The notes under the pieces: generated by a model
The model's database searches: none
Seen by the model: only the letters and a program-made list of their open reading frames with translations
What the model was told of the DNA's origin: nothing
Translations under genes and position numbers: made by a program
Assembly (NCBI RefSeq): GCF_014805625.2
Contig: NW_023998456.1
Span: forward strand, 2,416,384-2,480,383
From: Glossina fuscipes
Lineage: Eukaryota; Arthropoda; Insecta; Diptera; Glossinidae
Direction of reading: 5' to 3'
DNA: 64,000 nt
In this document: positions 24,880 to 38,139 of the stretch, one piece after another
How positions within the stretch are numbered: the first letter of the stretch is position 1
Layout: every line of letters begins with the position of its first letter

Positions 24880-25155
24880 ATGTCATATCTTTAAAGCTAA
24901 TTAGAATAACGACTCTGTTGAATAATTACAAATTGGTTTCATATCGATTGCGTAATCAAAAAGTTGATAAGAGATTTCTTTAAATGTGGCATATAGCGCG
25001 ATATGAAACTAATCAAAAAAGTTGCAAACTTTCTTTTATTAGTTTTCAAAATCCTCCCTCCTCTGATAATCAACGCGTATCTGCGCATCTCGAAACCAAT
25101 TGTTTTCGTTTGTTTTTCGTCTTTAATGCGTATGATGAATAGAAAGGAAGTCTTT

Positions 25156-25910
25156 ATGCCCATCACCGAAAGATGAGGCGCATATCCTTTTTGTCAAAAC
25201 GTTTGCAATGCTCAGAAGGAAGTGTCAGAGACCCGACAAAGTATATATATTCGTGATCACCATCAAATTCTAAATCGATTTAAGCATGTCCTTCTGTCTG
25301 TCCATCTGTCTGTCTGTGTAATGTCTGATGAAAACATTCTCCCGGCCGAAAAATGAAGCTATCGACTTAAAATATGGCAGAAACATGGAAGTTCTTGCAC
25401 GCAAGTTGGTATTGAAAATGGACCAAATTGGTCGAAGGTGACGTCCACAGCACCATGTAAACTGAAAACACCTTTGTTGTTCAAAAGGATTGAAAAATTG
25501 TTTTTTGCCCACTACTCCTAAATTATAGCGAATAAATAGAAAAAAGAACTGGAACACGTATTCTATGGGCGATGCTGTAGCGCTTTTGTACAACACTTCG
25601 CCATGCCCACCTAACATTATAGTGTATAAAAATTATGTTATTTTTTCAAACGCGCAGAAACAAGTATCAAAACCCCCACAAAGTGCACAAATTCTTGGCT
25701 AGTTTCAAATCTTGAATGAATCCAAATATGTCCGCCTGTTCGTCTGTCCATCCGTCTGTTTGCCCAACGAAACATCCTTTTATTTTGAAAATAGAAAAAA
25801 ATCAGCTGCAACGTTATATAGCATGAAAATTTTGTTCTTTTACTTTCCTGGTTTTTTTTTTTTGTGGGATAACGATGATGGGTATAAAAGATTCGGTTAC
25901 GACCGAATTT
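25156..25910 (+). repeat. Dispersed repeat B (MITE-like), copy 2, best-defined ends
   Basis: The left end reads ATGCCCATCACCG (25156-25168) and the right end CGATGATGGGTAT (25873-25885). They are near-perfect inverse complements of about 13 bases, like the short terminal inverted repeats of a miniature DNA transposon. Just outside lies GATTCGGTTACGACCGAATT, a hairpin kept in the 21.5-kb copy. Two internal modules each carry a TCCGTCTGTC-type block (near 25290 and 25740). It encodes no transposase. ORFs within it (25270-25617 minus, 25712-25939 plus) are not genes. Confidence 0.85.
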
Positions 25911-26499
25911 CGAATTATTTCTTTTTTGTTGTTGATTAATTTAAGCTCGTTGTTCCATTCCCTTTATAGTTCTGATAATTAAATACAAAATACAAGCGAT
26001 GCCGTGATATAAATGTTCAAGGAAAGAATTGTTGTTTTTGGTATTTAAGAAAACGAATTTTCATAACACAAATTCGCCTGATGCCTTCTTTCCCGTTTTT
26101 ATGTCGTTCAACATATTTCTGGAAAACAAATACTCGCTTACGAGTCAAGTAGATGATTATCTAAGTTGGCCAATCAATAGGCATTTCGCAAACCGAGCCT
26201 ATTACTTGCTCAGAAGTATTTTTAATCAGAACCGTTTGTTTCTCATCCGTACACGGCGTCCAATCCCAGACACTTCATAAAAAACGTCGCTTATGTTTCG
26301 ATGTAAACTATACCGTCAGAATTGCCGCAGCTTACGATAAAAAATCTGATCGGTTTTTTCAATGCTACAATAGCTGGATTTTCCAAAAAAATCCTCGTAT
26401 AGTTTTAAACAAATACATGTGAAATTTTATAAGTCTAACAAGTGAAAAAACTATAGCGAATTGCGGTCCACCACTAAATGCCATACGTCAACGTACAGC

Positions 26500-26620
26500 T
26501 ACTCATATAACTACTCTTCAAATAGCGGAAAGTGAACGAAAGTGGATTAATAGCGTCCGTCCCTGGGACCATGTCGCTACCTCTGGAAGACGGACAGACA
26601 AGCAAGTAGGTATACTTCAA
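26500..26620 (+). repeat. Possible repeat A fragment
   Basis: AGCGTCCGTCCCTGGGACCA followed by GAAGACGGACAGACAAGCAAG resembles the central part of repeat A, without its ends. Confidence 0.4.
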
Positions 26621-27056
26621 CTCGCTCATCCGCTCAAACTTAATGTTCTCTTGTACCACAAGTGGTCTAAGATATAAGACGAGAAGAGAAGAGAAGTGGA
26701 GAATACAAGGAAGTAAAACGCAGTAAATATTGCACAAATACTACTACCGACACCTTTCAAAGCTGCGGCGTATAAGTTAGCGAGGGTTGATGCATGAACA
26801 GCGACCGCGACGGTTTTTGAATTAATATTTTCAGTCTTAGTAAATACTCGTACAGTGTCCTGGATCAATGCTTGCTATAATTATCTGTTAATTACGGTAC
26901 GGCGGATGGTTTATTCGGATTCACTGCATTTTTCGTAAATATATGTTGAGATTTTCACATGAATGTCTGCTGTAACTTGGAAGCAATAATGTCCGTCAAT
27001 GCATGCTTGTAGGTAAATAACGGATTTTGCACAACAATGGCTGCTAACTTTGCCTC

Positions 27057-27079
27057 TGTGTGTGTGTGTGTGTGTGTGC
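27057..27079. repeat. TG microsatellite
   Basis: About eleven TG dinucleotides. The surrounding 26.6-28.1 kb holds no supported gene. Confidence 0.9.
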
Positions 27080-28119
27080 GTCTGTTATTTTTTGCAAGGA
27101 AGTTTCAGCGTTTTCTCTCAATTATTATTGGTTGGCTTTTATTATTATTATTACTGTTGGCAAACAATTCCAAGCGGGAGCATTCTTAAAAGGACGACAA
27201 GCCGTTAAGCGAACGAACGGGAGGATAGGCGAATATTTTTAAATTGGTTCAATATGTTGTGCTTAATCAAGAATTTATATACATTCTGGAGCCTTTTCAC
27301 ACACTTTCTTGTGGTTGGTGTGAAATCCGTTAATAGAATTCCGAGAAAGGACATATGCTTGCATAGTGGTTGGGGAGAAGCACTTACCAAGCAATTATTT
27401 CTTTTCTTTTTTTTCTTGTTTTTAATAAACACCTTAGCAATTAATGAAAGAATGCCTTCTCTAAGCATAACAAAACCGTAGGAATAGAAGTGCAAGCTAG
27501 AAGAGTGTGCTATTACTTGATTTTAAGAACATGTGCGTGGCAGTAGTTTTACTTTATGTTATATCCTGTATATGTAAGACATAACCTGCTTGATGTGACA
27601 TACATATCACATAATATACACATAATGACACATAATAAATTTAGAGAAAACAATTCACATAATACACTCTAAGTTTCATAAAATTGAAAAGTGGCATACT
27701 TAATATAACGCACCCACAGGGGCAGGCAGCAAGCGGAACGAAAAACATTGTTGAGCATAAAGCAAAGGTTTCTGGTATCATGTGTTTGCTTATTGTAAAT
27801 TTACTTATAGAGCGATGTGAGCTAGCTACTCTTCGAAGTCAACCTGTCAAGAGACAAATGAAAAATTTAAGAGCAATTTCGCTTGCGAAGACCATAATCG
27901 TAATATGAGCATAGAGAGGGTCATGGATGAATTGTTTTATTAACCCCGTCATTAAAAAGCTGCAGCAACGCAAAGGTATCCTGAAAGACGCTACGTTTTA
28001 GATTGTTATTGTAACCATGGATGCAAAAAAACAGTAGGTAAAAATTACTGAAACTTATTATAAAAACCTACATTCACTTAGCACTTAACACTTTGTAAGA
28101 TTTTTGATTTTCATACGCT

Positions 28120-28290
28120 AAACCATGTGTAATAGGCGTTATAGGAAGAAGGACTTTTGACGTTTATTACACCGATCGATTTCGAAAACATTTTTTGAGT
28201 TGCTGTAAATTTGTTTATCTGTATGTCCGTCTGCCTGCTTTAAGTCTGCCCATATAATTTTGCATTGAACCTGAAGTTTGCAAATCGTCC
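28120..28290 (-). repeat. Partial repeat A relative
   Basis: CACCGATCGATTTCGAAAAC followed by TCTGTATGTCCGTCTGCCTG recalls inverted repeat A, but the remainder differs. Confidence 0.4.
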
Positions 28291-28309
28291 GACTGGGTCA
28301 GCAAATCGA

Positions 28310-28447
28310 AAGTTAATGAAACAACGGTTCGTTCTATGCGTGATAAATCAAGACGTGACCGACGAAAAAGTGATCATCCTGAAGAAAACATAATTGCTAC
28401 TGCTCAAGGTAGGGCCAATGGTATAAGAGTTAATCAAAAGCAGAATT
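28310..28447 (+). pseudogene. Possible mariner/Tc1-type transposase fragment
   Basis: About 43 open codons read TTVRSMRDKSRRDRRKSD followed by HPEENIIATAQ. This resembles the basic linker plus E-E-N-I-x-A-V segment that follows the first helix-turn-helix of some mariner-like transposases. It ends at a stop after NQKQN and has no catalytic domain. Too short to place in a subfamily. Confidence 0.35.
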
Positions 28448-29282
28448 AAAGCTGATTTATTGGGGGTGAAGCTTTCACGGAATTCTGATATGGAATGCTT
28501 GCCTGGACGCAGCAATTTAATTTGATTCGATTCTTTTCTTCGGGATCGGAAGACAATGCACGGAATGAAATCAAAGGATCAACCGAGCTAATGTGCAGAC
28601 AAGTTGTGGAAAAATTTTGGATACCATTGTTCATACATAATTGTCACGGATCACAAAACATAAGTATTGTAATTATTTTATATTTCACTCGTTTATTTAT
28701 TGATTGGACATAAGGTATATCTGTTCGGTTGCTTCGAATCGCAAATCCACTAACCTTTCTGCCTAACCAATGCTTTCTCCTTACCGTATCATAGCTTATT
28801 ATAGGTCATAGATCCGCTAATCAGTTGTAGTCAACTGCTGATTGGCGCGTTGACCATTTTAAGCGCAAAGCACAAATTGCAAATGACTTTCAGTTTTCTA
28901 TTGGTAAGAGTTATTAAAATATTGAAATGTAAATGTAATGTGATTCGTTTGTATTGCAATTTGTGAATTTCGTAAAGCAAAGAGCTTTACTTCTCAACCG
29001 TATTTGCAAAAACAAACAAAGCTGCATAAATTAGTTAGAGAAATTAACGAATTTCTTTGAAAACTACTTTTCAACAACAACTGCTTTCATATTCTGACAC
29101 TGACAAGCCAGGCACTAGAGCAGTTTTCTTTACTTTTCTAAATACGACATGTAACATATTTTAAATTTCTTATTCTCGTAACAATATTGAAATAAAAAAT
29201 GTGGATTATATAATAATTACACGCGAAGTGATCTAGTTCGCCATCATTATATACTTGATATTTTGCAGATTCGAGCAGGAAT

Positions 29283-29318
29283 TTGTATTTCAATACAAAC
29301 TTGTATCAAAATACAAGT
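29283..29318. repeat. Two adjacent short hairpins
   Basis: TTGTATTTCAATACAA (29283-29298) is directly followed by ACTTGTATCAAAATACAAGT (29299-29318). Each is an inverted repeat with a small loop. No function is implied by context. Confidence 0.6.
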
Positions 29319-29809
29319 GACGAAGCTATCAGTTGTTGGGTTTTAGAAAATATTTAATTGATTGTAACGCTTTCGTAACCATGATGGGTATATATAATAT
29401 ATTTGCTTCGAAGCGACAGCTAAAGTTTCATTATTTCATTATTATACCCGAGACGTGGGTAGCTTGCAGCACCTGAAAACAAGCGTCAGGTAAGTTATAA
29501 CAATACTCTATAAAGTGCATTCATATACACACACTCTTGATCAAAGGCATATCTTGAATACTTATTCATGTGTTCAAGTGACAAAGAGACTCTATAAAGC
29601 GTATACATACTCTTGATCAACGGCATATTATTCAGATATTCGGTTTCAAATTTGGCAAAAACATGTCAAATTCTACCTGCAATTTGCTATTCAATTTGGG
29701 TACAACCGTAGATGAAATACAATACAAAGCACTCTGAATACACTTACGCTTTTAAGCGAAAAAAAGAAAGTAAAATCTCTATAGTGGACGTCGTGGTTCG
29801 TTCTAACCT

Positions 29810-30060
29810 ACAGATATTTATTGACAGCGTTCGTCCTTGAACCAAAACACCTCAATGCGTTTATCAGTATATAAATAAAAGTTGTGGTATGTAGGGCAAA
29901 CAAGACAGAGAGGCTGACAGACGGACATATAAACTTAGATCGATTCAGAATCACCTTCTGAATAACAATAGATATTCCGTATAATAAAAGGTGGATCTAT
30001 CCCAAGTTCTTACGGGCGTTCGACCGCAAGTGCTACAAGGTATTTTATAAAAATGGTAAA
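29810..30060 (+). repeat. Dispersed repeat A, copy 4
   Basis: Contains AGCGTTCGTCCTTGAACCAA, the GACAGACGGACATATAAACT block and TTAGATCGATTCAGAATCA, ending in an ACCGCAAGTGCTACAAGGTA-like end that echoes the CACAAGTGGTGCAGGGTA-type end of other copies. Confidence 0.65.
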
Positions 30061-30069
30061 ATCCGCAGC

Positions 30070-32130
30070 ACACACACACCCATATATCTTTTTTCTTTTA
30101 CATTTCTTTTTTAAGATAAAGATCGAGAGAGAAAAAATTCGGACACAGAAAAATGTAAACTTGTTAATTGCTTTTATTTTGAGATAGAATTCCTATTTTA
30201 AATTTTCTTTATTAAAATTTTCTTTATTCGCAACACTTCCGTTTTGTTTGTCTTTTTTTTAAAATAAATATTAGCATACCTAAAGGCGTTTTTTTAAAAT
30301 CAAATGTTTAATTTTTAATATTTATTTTGCTTAAAGGTCATGCAGTTCACCAGGGCGTATGAGAACTCTTATATGCCCTCTTAATTATTTGTTCATTCTA
30401 TTGTCATTTATTTTGTTTCTTAAGCGACATATTTAAAACCGAAAAAGTGAAGCAAAGAAAACTTTTTCAAGTGGAAAAGAATCATTTATTATGCTTCACA
30501 AAGTCGAAACTGACTGAATTGAAAAGACATTAAGCAGAAGGTTTAGAAGATAAAACAAGTTAACTGTAATTTACGTGATAAAACGAAAAAAAATCGAAGA
30601 CAACAGTACCACATAGATAAGTAAACGTTGATAACTACTTAACAGTCAACAAATGGCCAAACAACAAGTAAATATGGAGCAATAAAAGATTTTCGGTTTA
30701 TATAAAAGTAAGAAAGAAATATTCTTGCACAAAAAAAAGAATATTTTTAAGAATAATTTTTATTAAAATTCTAAATCTTTTTTGACATATAATTCTTGGC
30801 GCTTGCCGTGTTTTCTTAATTTATAATATCAATACTTGTTAAAAGAACATATTTAAGAATTCTTCGTCTCTTTTGGAGAAAAAATATTAAGTGGCAAAAG
30901 GAACCGTATTCTGATTGGAACAAAAGGATTTACATATGCAATGTGATGTATTTGCGTCTTTATACCAAATTCTATTTAATATTAAACTGTTTTTGTGTGC
31001 AAAATTCATTCTTTAACTTTAAGAAATTTTTAATTATTTCTTATATTTCGTTTAAACACATGTATGCAGATAAAAAAAACTTTTTCTTTTTTATTGCTTT
31101 AATATGTAAAGAACATTTTCCAAAAAATAATGAAACAGCACAAATAAAATAAACAATTTACTTAAGTTTAAAACTTAAAGAAAGAGGTAACGTTGAATAT
31201 CAAGTAAAAAGAACAAAACCGTACAAAAGTGATTATCACATAAGAAAATTTCTGACTGTAAAGCTGCCAAAGAAACTAAAGATAACGAGGTGCTAATTTA
31301 TATGCAGACGCAAATATTTACAGGTACATGTACGAAGCAGCTCTCTAAGTGGTGGAAAACATGCATATTAAATCAGCCTTACTCTCTCTATTTTTCTCTT
31401 AGTTAAAAACGTTGTCTTAATGTAAAAAATAACTTTTCAGCGAAGCTACGTAAGATCCTTCGTAAGCTTATGAGTTGGCATTTAAGCATATGTGTGCATT
31501 TATGTGTATGTAGGTCAAAAAGTAAGAGTTGTAAGTTTTTTCGGTGAAGTTTTTAATAATGGTTTCCAAAGAGCACATAAAAAAGTGTTTAAACGAAAAG
31601 TTACCAATTGCCGTTTGTTATAAAAAAAAACATTCCTCTTGGTTAACGTTCGTCTAACATGCTATCGGCCTAAATGCAAATTCCAATATGGACAAGTAAC
31701 TAAACCGTATTTGCCTTAAAGCGTATGTTATCTATCTGCTGGCAACTTAGGGTATTTATAACAAAAACCAACAAATTTTCAGTTAATTTATGTGTTTTAG
31801 CGTTTTTTGTTTGGACCACTTTCTTGTTACTTACGCGTGCTTAACGAAAATATTTGGAAGCAATTTTCCTATCGATGTCTGCCGTAGTTTATTAGTTATT
31901 CACGAATATAAATTACATTTTTTATGTTGTTTATTGCTTTGTCAGTCTCAGGCAAATCAATCGTCCAAATATGCTTCAAAGTTGCCTTCAAGTTCAAAAC
32001 GATCAGCGGGGTCTCCGATTCAATTAAATTATGGCTTTCGTGAAAGCAAAAATCGAAGACAACCTCAATACTAACCGCCAAATTGTTTAGACGAATTTAT
32101 AGATATCTCAAAGGGTTTTGCTTATGAAAC
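30070..32130. other. AT-rich intronic stretch, nothing recognised
   Basis: Small ORFs at 30943-31152 and 31790-32074 are hydrophobic or low-complexity with no domain. The end of the stretch may contain a further, weaker unit of the tandem repeat that begins at about 32140. Confidence 0.5.
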
Positions 32131-32139
32131 TTATATCAT

Positions 32140-32700
32140 TTCCGCCGCCCGATAATGTGCAGAATATTCCAAGCCAATCAAATGGAGCATGGATTCGAAG
32201 AATGAGGAAATCCGATACAAACTAAATGATGAGCCTTTAAACCTCTCTCAAAATATTTTTCAAATCAAGTTTGTTGGTTCCTCAGTATTTAAAAATCGTC
32301 TTGATATTCTGTGATGCAATCAAAACTTCAATTACCTGCAATTGTCATTTGATCAATTTATAGGTCGAACAAAACTTGAAATGGCCTCAATCCACCGTTT
32401 TTGGTTTTAAAATTTGTTAGATTCATACTACCAGGGGAGAGTACACGAAATGAAATACAAACTCACTGATTAACTTTTAAACCCATTCCAAAAAATATTT
32501 TGCAGTTAAAATTTAGTGAATTCTCACTATTCGAAAAACGACGTAACATTCTGTGATCTAATCAAAACTTCAGTTCCCTGCAATTGGCGCTTGATCAGTG
32601 CATAGGTCAAAGAGAACCGTAAAAGTCGTCATTCATACGTGTTTGGAAACACTGCGCTTTTAAAAATGCGATATCCTTGCCATCAGATGGTAAATACAAG
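32140..32700 (+). repeat. Diverged tandem duplication, unit about 250 bases
   Basis: TTCTGTGATGCAATCAAAAC near 32310 recurs as TTCTGTGATCTAATCAAAAC near 32550, each followed by TTCAGTTCCCTGCAATTG-type sequence, a TTGATCA motif and ATAGGTC. The upstream parts (ATACAAACT, TTTAAACC, AAAATATTTT) also pair in order. A third ATTCTGCGATGA at about 32767 may start another unit. No ORF spans it. Confidence 0.75.
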
Positions 32701-33116
32701 ATTATAAGCCAGTCAGAGACAAAATTTTGAAAAATGATATAAGATCGAATTGAAATGTATGCCATATTCTGCGATGAGTATTATTATTATTATCATAATT
32801 TATTTACATCAAGGAGATAAATTCTAGGGCTGAGAAGGTACAACAAACAGTTGTTACTGAAAAAAGGTGTAAGCCCTTATTTTTTTCAAAAGGAAGACTA
32901 GATTGTTAGTCTAATCGCTTAAAAAAAGTTAACTATTTTATTAATGTTATGTTTTCCAGATAAACTTTGAAAACGATTTCCCGAATATTGGAACTGTTTC
33001 AGCATTTACTTTAGACGATTCTATCCACAGTTGCAAATTGGAAGAATAGACCGAGGTGGATTCTTGCAAATGTTTTGATCTCGATTTTTTCAGTGCTAAT
33101 TGGATATACATTATAT

Positions 33117-33143
33117 GTATATATATATATATACATATATATA
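33117..33143. repeat. TA microsatellite, palindromic
   Basis: A run of TA repeats flanked by TATGTA/TACATA, forming a long AT palindrome. Confidence 0.85.
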
Positions 33144-33913
33144 CTAAGAGTTAATTTTATTTTAAAATAAGCCAAATACTTTCATTGAAAATTAATGAAG
33201 TTATTATACACAAATTAAAAGCAATTTAGAGCAGTTTAGTGAATGCCCAAGAAAGATTTCATTAAAGCTTGATTAAAAATTATTTTTTGCAAACCTCTGA
33301 AGGGTTCCCAGTCTTCTGACTTTAAAACATGTTATAAAAAGCATTTTTTCATCTTTTTTTTTTTTAACAAAACGAAAAAATATTTCTATATTTAGTATGT
33401 ATGTATAAGTCGTTCACATCGTAACTTTAAACTCCAATGTTTATAACATGTGCACATGTACTTGTTTATAGTGTTCAGAGGCATAAAAAGCATTTGTTTG
33501 TTACACAATAAAAGTACAACTGGTGCATGTCAGTTACCACACTACATTTAATTGTTGTCGTTATCGACGTTGATGTTATTCTTGTTGTTGTTATTGCCAC
33601 ATTTACATGGGAAAACGTAGTTGGCCCATTTAAGCGATCACACGTTAACTTTTCATATATGAAACACTAACGGCCCTTGCCATCACTTCTACTCCTACTC
33701 CGTTCACTAACCAGTAGTAATGAAAGCAGCATCTACAACTTGATACGTCGTAGGGCTTATATATATAAAACCCTCTAAACAACATCGACCCTTAACAGGG
33801 AAAATAGCTTATGATGTTAAAATTTTATAATAAAACAAAAACAGTTTTTATGTAGTTTTGTAGAAATTTTTATAAAAAAAAAAAAAAATGGTTAGAAGAA
33901 TAGAAACGATTAC

Positions 33914-34132
33914 CTTTGTCGTTAGGATCGAATTCTGCCTCCAATTCAGCTTTAGTTGGCTCTTGTGCTTCAGCGGCAGCAGCGAGAGCAGCATTAGCTG
34001 ATTTGTTTACTGCATTGGTGCTCGCTTTGTTAGTGTTGCTGCTGCTGGTAGTGGTTTTGGTTTCGGTTCTCTTCATCGTGTTTCTAACTTGATGTCCTCG
34101 GAATGCGGCTTGTATTTTAATAGCGGCTTTTG
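33914..34132 (-). CDS. igl: igl exon 2, IQ motif 1 and Ala/Thr-rich linker
   Basis: An acceptor (tttttaacag) and a donor (AAAG|GTAATC) bound 219 bases encoding 72 full codons. The exon opens with KAAIKIQAAFRGHQVR, a complete IQ motif (I-Q-x-x-x-R-G-x-x-x-R) for calcium-sensitive calmodulin binding. It continues with a low-complexity linker rich in Thr, Ser, Asn and Ala, including a run of alanines, and ends in an acidic stretch (LEAEFDPNDK). The linker is probably disordered, as in GAP-43-type proteins. The exon starts in phase with two bases of a split codon and ends with one base of the next, which pairs exactly with the exon at 4745. Igloo proteins bind calmodulin in neurons; that role is family knowledge. 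Confidence 0.9.
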
Positions 34133-34299
34133 CTGTTAAAAACGAATTAGTGGAAACAATAAGAATAAGAGGAGAAGAGAAATTAATTTCATGTTTCTAA
34201 TAATTTTTTATTTTTCGTTTTTATTCTTCGGAAACACTCAAATAATTGTTCATTTAAAAATGCTAATAAAATTTAATAAGAATGAGACAAGTAAAAACA

Positions 34300-34740
34300 C
34301 TATAACTGGTCACGGCGCACTATTAAATACCCTACAATTATTTATACTATGGTTTTTCGAAATAAAATCGATCGACACCATTTTCAATAGCGATTATCCC
34401 AGTGTGTAACTATGTCGGAGTATCGAACGTCATCAAAATGTCTCGAAAATTACGGGCTGTAGGTTGAAGACAAGACGGACAGACAAGCTTAGATCGATTC
34501 AGAAAATAATTCCGAATCAATGGGTGTTATAAAAGCTGCATCTATCTGCAGGCCTTCGAATGATTAGATGGACGGACGGACGGACGGACAAGTAAGTTTA
34601 AGAACCGAAAGGTGGAACCACTTTCTAAATCGGTCGGCGTATTAAAAAGCGCACATTTATCTCAAACCCTTCTGACTGTTACATACATCCGCACAAACTT
34701 GATATACCTTTGCACCACGAGTCGTGCAATGTGTAAATAT
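34300..34740 (+). repeat. Dispersed repeat A, copy 5, with GACG expansion
   Basis: Starts with GGTCACGGCGCACTATTAAA and runs through ATCAAAATGTCTCGAAAATT, TGTAGGTTGAAGACAAGACG and AGCTTAGATCGATTCAGAAA to CACCACGAGTCGTGCAATGT. Inside (34569-34590) the GGAC block has expanded into a small GACG microsatellite. This is the longest copy and helps define the family ends. Confidence 0.8.
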
Positions 34741-37700
34741 CTCAGTAAAATTCAATAAGAAAAACAATATACATTCATTGTAAGACAATCGTCTAGAAAA
34801 TAAATAAAAATCACAAAACTATTTCGTAACTGCAGGCGGACAAATGGTTTCGATTGGATAAATCGCAACCAATTTCGATATACACTACAGGTTGAAATTT
34901 GTTTACGGAAACATGATGAGAATTTCAATTTTGTTTTTGTTCTTTGCTTTCACGCTTTGTTCCTAGACATTACTGAAGACATATTCTTCGTCCAAAATTT
35001 CAATTCCAATTTTTTTTCTATTTATTCAGTTCACTGTGGATAAATGTTTGCCATTCACTTTAACTATGGCCTTCTAGAGGGAAGTTGACAAAATTATATA
35101 TCCAGAATGCCCAACATAATCTGTATATATAAAGAGTATAAGGAAAAAAATACTTATTCGTAAGATCGGTATAGCGTAATTTCCATTACTACAGATTTAT
35201 ATTTCTATTATTCATATCAACTTTCACGACTATCAGAGTCCTGAGAATATAGGCACGTGCAGACAGACTTGAATAAAAGAAGAATTTCATGATAACCGTA
35301 AATGGGAATGAACTAAACGCTAGCTGGTGTAATATCTAACCGGAATCGGCTGACTACTTTATAACTTGAATTCTCAAACCATTTAAATGAGAAAATTCTA
35401 AAAATTAAAATTGTTAACAAATTATCTGTTTTCGTTTTAATTAATTTCAATTAATAATCAAATGAATGAAATAAATTTATTTAATATTCATATGTAGTTA
35501 AGCGTAAATAAAGTTTTCAAAATCTCTTTATATCGTGTTTTATAAATCATTTACACACATTAGTTTAAGTAAATTTCATAACATTAATTAATTAATATGG
35601 AAATAATATCTCGACTAACACTAATGTTCAATCAGTAAATACTTGTTTATCATCATTAATTTAGAATTTTGTAAACATCATTCATCACGCTGGGATTATG
35701 TTCATCGTTAAAGCCATTATTGGCTTTTGTTTTCTAAATTCATTATAATTACTATTATTATTATTACTATTTTACGTCTGAAGCGCACTAACGCTACCAA
35801 CTAGCAAATCGATACTTATTTATATCACATCGTTCAATAATCGATGGCAACAGCATTGACAGACCAATGTGGTTTTTGCATAGTATCAACTTTTTAACGG
35901 CACGTGCCAAAATTTCATGGTACCCTTTGCTTTAATGGCACTACGTTTTTGCTCGCTTTCGTCACCTTTCCCCAGTTGCCATTCATTCGGGCTTTCTCAC
36001 GGACGATAACAAATACGCTACCTTCTGATCTTTAACTTATCAGCTATCAGAGGTAATTTCATATTTCGTTCTTCCGAGACGATTTTATATACTGCGAATT
36101 CGGCAACCAGAACGTTTCGCATTGTCAGTGTCTATATGAGTGCGTTTATAAGCTACCAAACAATCAACAAATGAAGTGTTCGACAGAGATGGCCCAGCAT
36201 TACATCTTTGAAGCCAAAGCTATTTGTGGACATAATTTTTCTTATTAAAAAGTAACATTTAAACAACACGCAGATTTTTCCATTATTCTCAAAATTACTT
36301 AAGTACCGTCACTGAATTAACTGCAACTTCTGCGCTAATTGCCACAATGTCATGAAATTTTGTCACGTATAGTCTGAAGGTCGGTACTATTTGGAAATCG
36401 TTTGGATTTGTCAACAGTTTCGCTACCTATGTGTCAGAGCGGAGACTTATTGAGTAAAGTATGCTATGTATATATATGAAAAATTTCATAAAAGAAAAAT
36501 TTTGGTTACGTGCAGAACAGGCATGTTTGCTAAGCTACACCTGAAAGCGAGTGTGTAAGTATAGTACGTTTGCTTAATATCGCACAAAGCTAGGGCAATG
36601 ACTTTTGCGATATTGTCCGGAGGACCCTAGTTAATATGTTCCGCTAACTCAAAATAATATATCTATGGTGGCTCTAGACCCTAGAGGGAGGCATGTATCA
36701 TCACAGTAAACTTAGTTTCAAACTCGACCAATCTTTCTCATCTTGGGGCTTATGAGCAATTTCTACTATAGCGTAACAAGTTATCAATTACTATCTTCTC
36801 TCAAGAATTAAACACCTTTGCGATTCTTTTGTAACCTTTTCTTGGGACAAATCGGGAGAGTTCCAACTAACACTTCTAATGGCGAATCCAGCGCGCCATG
36901 TAGTACTCGAAAAAAATTGACTTTGTCCAAATGAAATTCGTTAGGGATGCTTTTATCAGATATTTCTTATCCTTATGCTCAATCTCGACGAAAAATTTTC
37001 CGCGCTTCCTCATCTTGTTCTTAATAAATGTAAATCTTTCTCTAAATAATGTAATCCAGTTGAAGAGTGCTCCTAGTGCGATGGAAATTCTACTAATTTT
37101 TTTTTTTCAATTTCTTTCCGTGTAAACAATAAAAAAGGCTCCTACTATATCTAAGAACAGTTAGTAAAATGGCACAAAACGTTTGTCTCAATAACGCACT
37201 TATAGATTCACTCAACTTAATTATTTCTGAAGGACTTTTGTAACAAAATTCGAAACTGCTGAGTTTCTTTATATATCCGCGAACTATTTATAAATTTGAA
37301 AGATAAAAAAGAAAAAAAGAACTCCTTAAGTTGCTTTTCCGTTTTTAAAAGAAACTATTTAATGGAGGGATAATTTCTTTTTACAGTTAATTCATGATTT
37401 GCAGAACGCTATGCGAAATTTAAATACTTGGTTACATTTACTATTTATATAACCCACATGTACATGCATTTGTGATGTGATGTAAAAACGATTCCCTTCT
37501 GTGGATGAAACGAAAAGCATTCTCCCTTATGCAAAACCATTGGTTTGCTTCACATGTCTGTTTGCCTGGTTGACTTGATATCACAGGCAATGTATGCGAA
37601 GCCTGTATGTTATTAATAAATCATTTATACAAATGATAGCACATGAGTGAACATTCGATAATATTTCAAAGAAGAAGAAAAAATACAACAAAATTGGTAA

Positions 37701-38030
37701 CATTAAAAGGGATTTGCGTACGAACTTTTCTCGCCACATAACACGTCATCGGTGTGATTTGGGTTAAACACATAAAGTACAAATATTACAATGTAATTTT
37801 ATAATATTATTTAATAACAAAACTAAGGTTAATGAGGGCGAATTTTAATTAATTATTTCCCCCCTTTTTCTCTTAACCCTCTTGTAAATATGCATGCCAA
37901 GAATTGCCTTTGCAGGGTGCAAAGTACAAAGATTTGGATTGAAATCCTTCCAAATGAAATATTTACGCTTTACGTAGAAGAACTAGAGCTAGTAAGAGCT
38001 AGTAATTGTTAATTAAATTAAATAATTGTT

Positions 38031-38059
38031 TTTGTTGTTGTTGTTGTTGTTGTTGTTGT
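38031..38059. repeat. GTT microsatellite
   Basis: About nine GTT triplets, lying in igl intron 1 about 80 bases downstream (in transcript sense) of the first donor site. Confidence 0.9.
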
Positions 38060-38139
38060 GGTGCGTATTCTTAATGCCTCCCTCTCTTAGTCTCTTAGTG
38101 CTAACTAACTAACTAATATAAATTCCTTTAATTGCTTAC

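Larger units (their letters stand above)
4746..33913 (-). other. igl intron 2, about 29.2 kb, filled with transposon debris
   Basis: The interval between the donor at 33913 and the acceptor at 4746 contains no other convincing host exon. It holds mariner and non-LTR remnants in both orientations, the dispersed A and B repeats described separately, and many simple repeats. Small ORFs in it do not show protein-like composition beyond the mobile-element remains listed. A large repeat-filled intron in a neuronal gene is common in flies with expanded genomes. Confidence 0.75.
34133..38139 (-). other. igl intron 1, about 4.0 kb
   Basis: This interval runs from the GTAAGC donor at 38139 to the tttttaacag acceptor at 34133. 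It contains one copy of dispersed repeat A (about 34300-34740) and a GTT microsatellite at 38031-38059. The rest (about 34740-38030) is AT-rich with no coding signal that I can support. Confidence 0.55.

Noticed and set aside
25270..25617. 115-codon minus ORF
   Set aside because: Inside repeat B, antisense to its modules, with no domain.
34565..34592. GACG run as a regulatory element
   Set aside because: It is an expansion of the GGAC block within repeat A.
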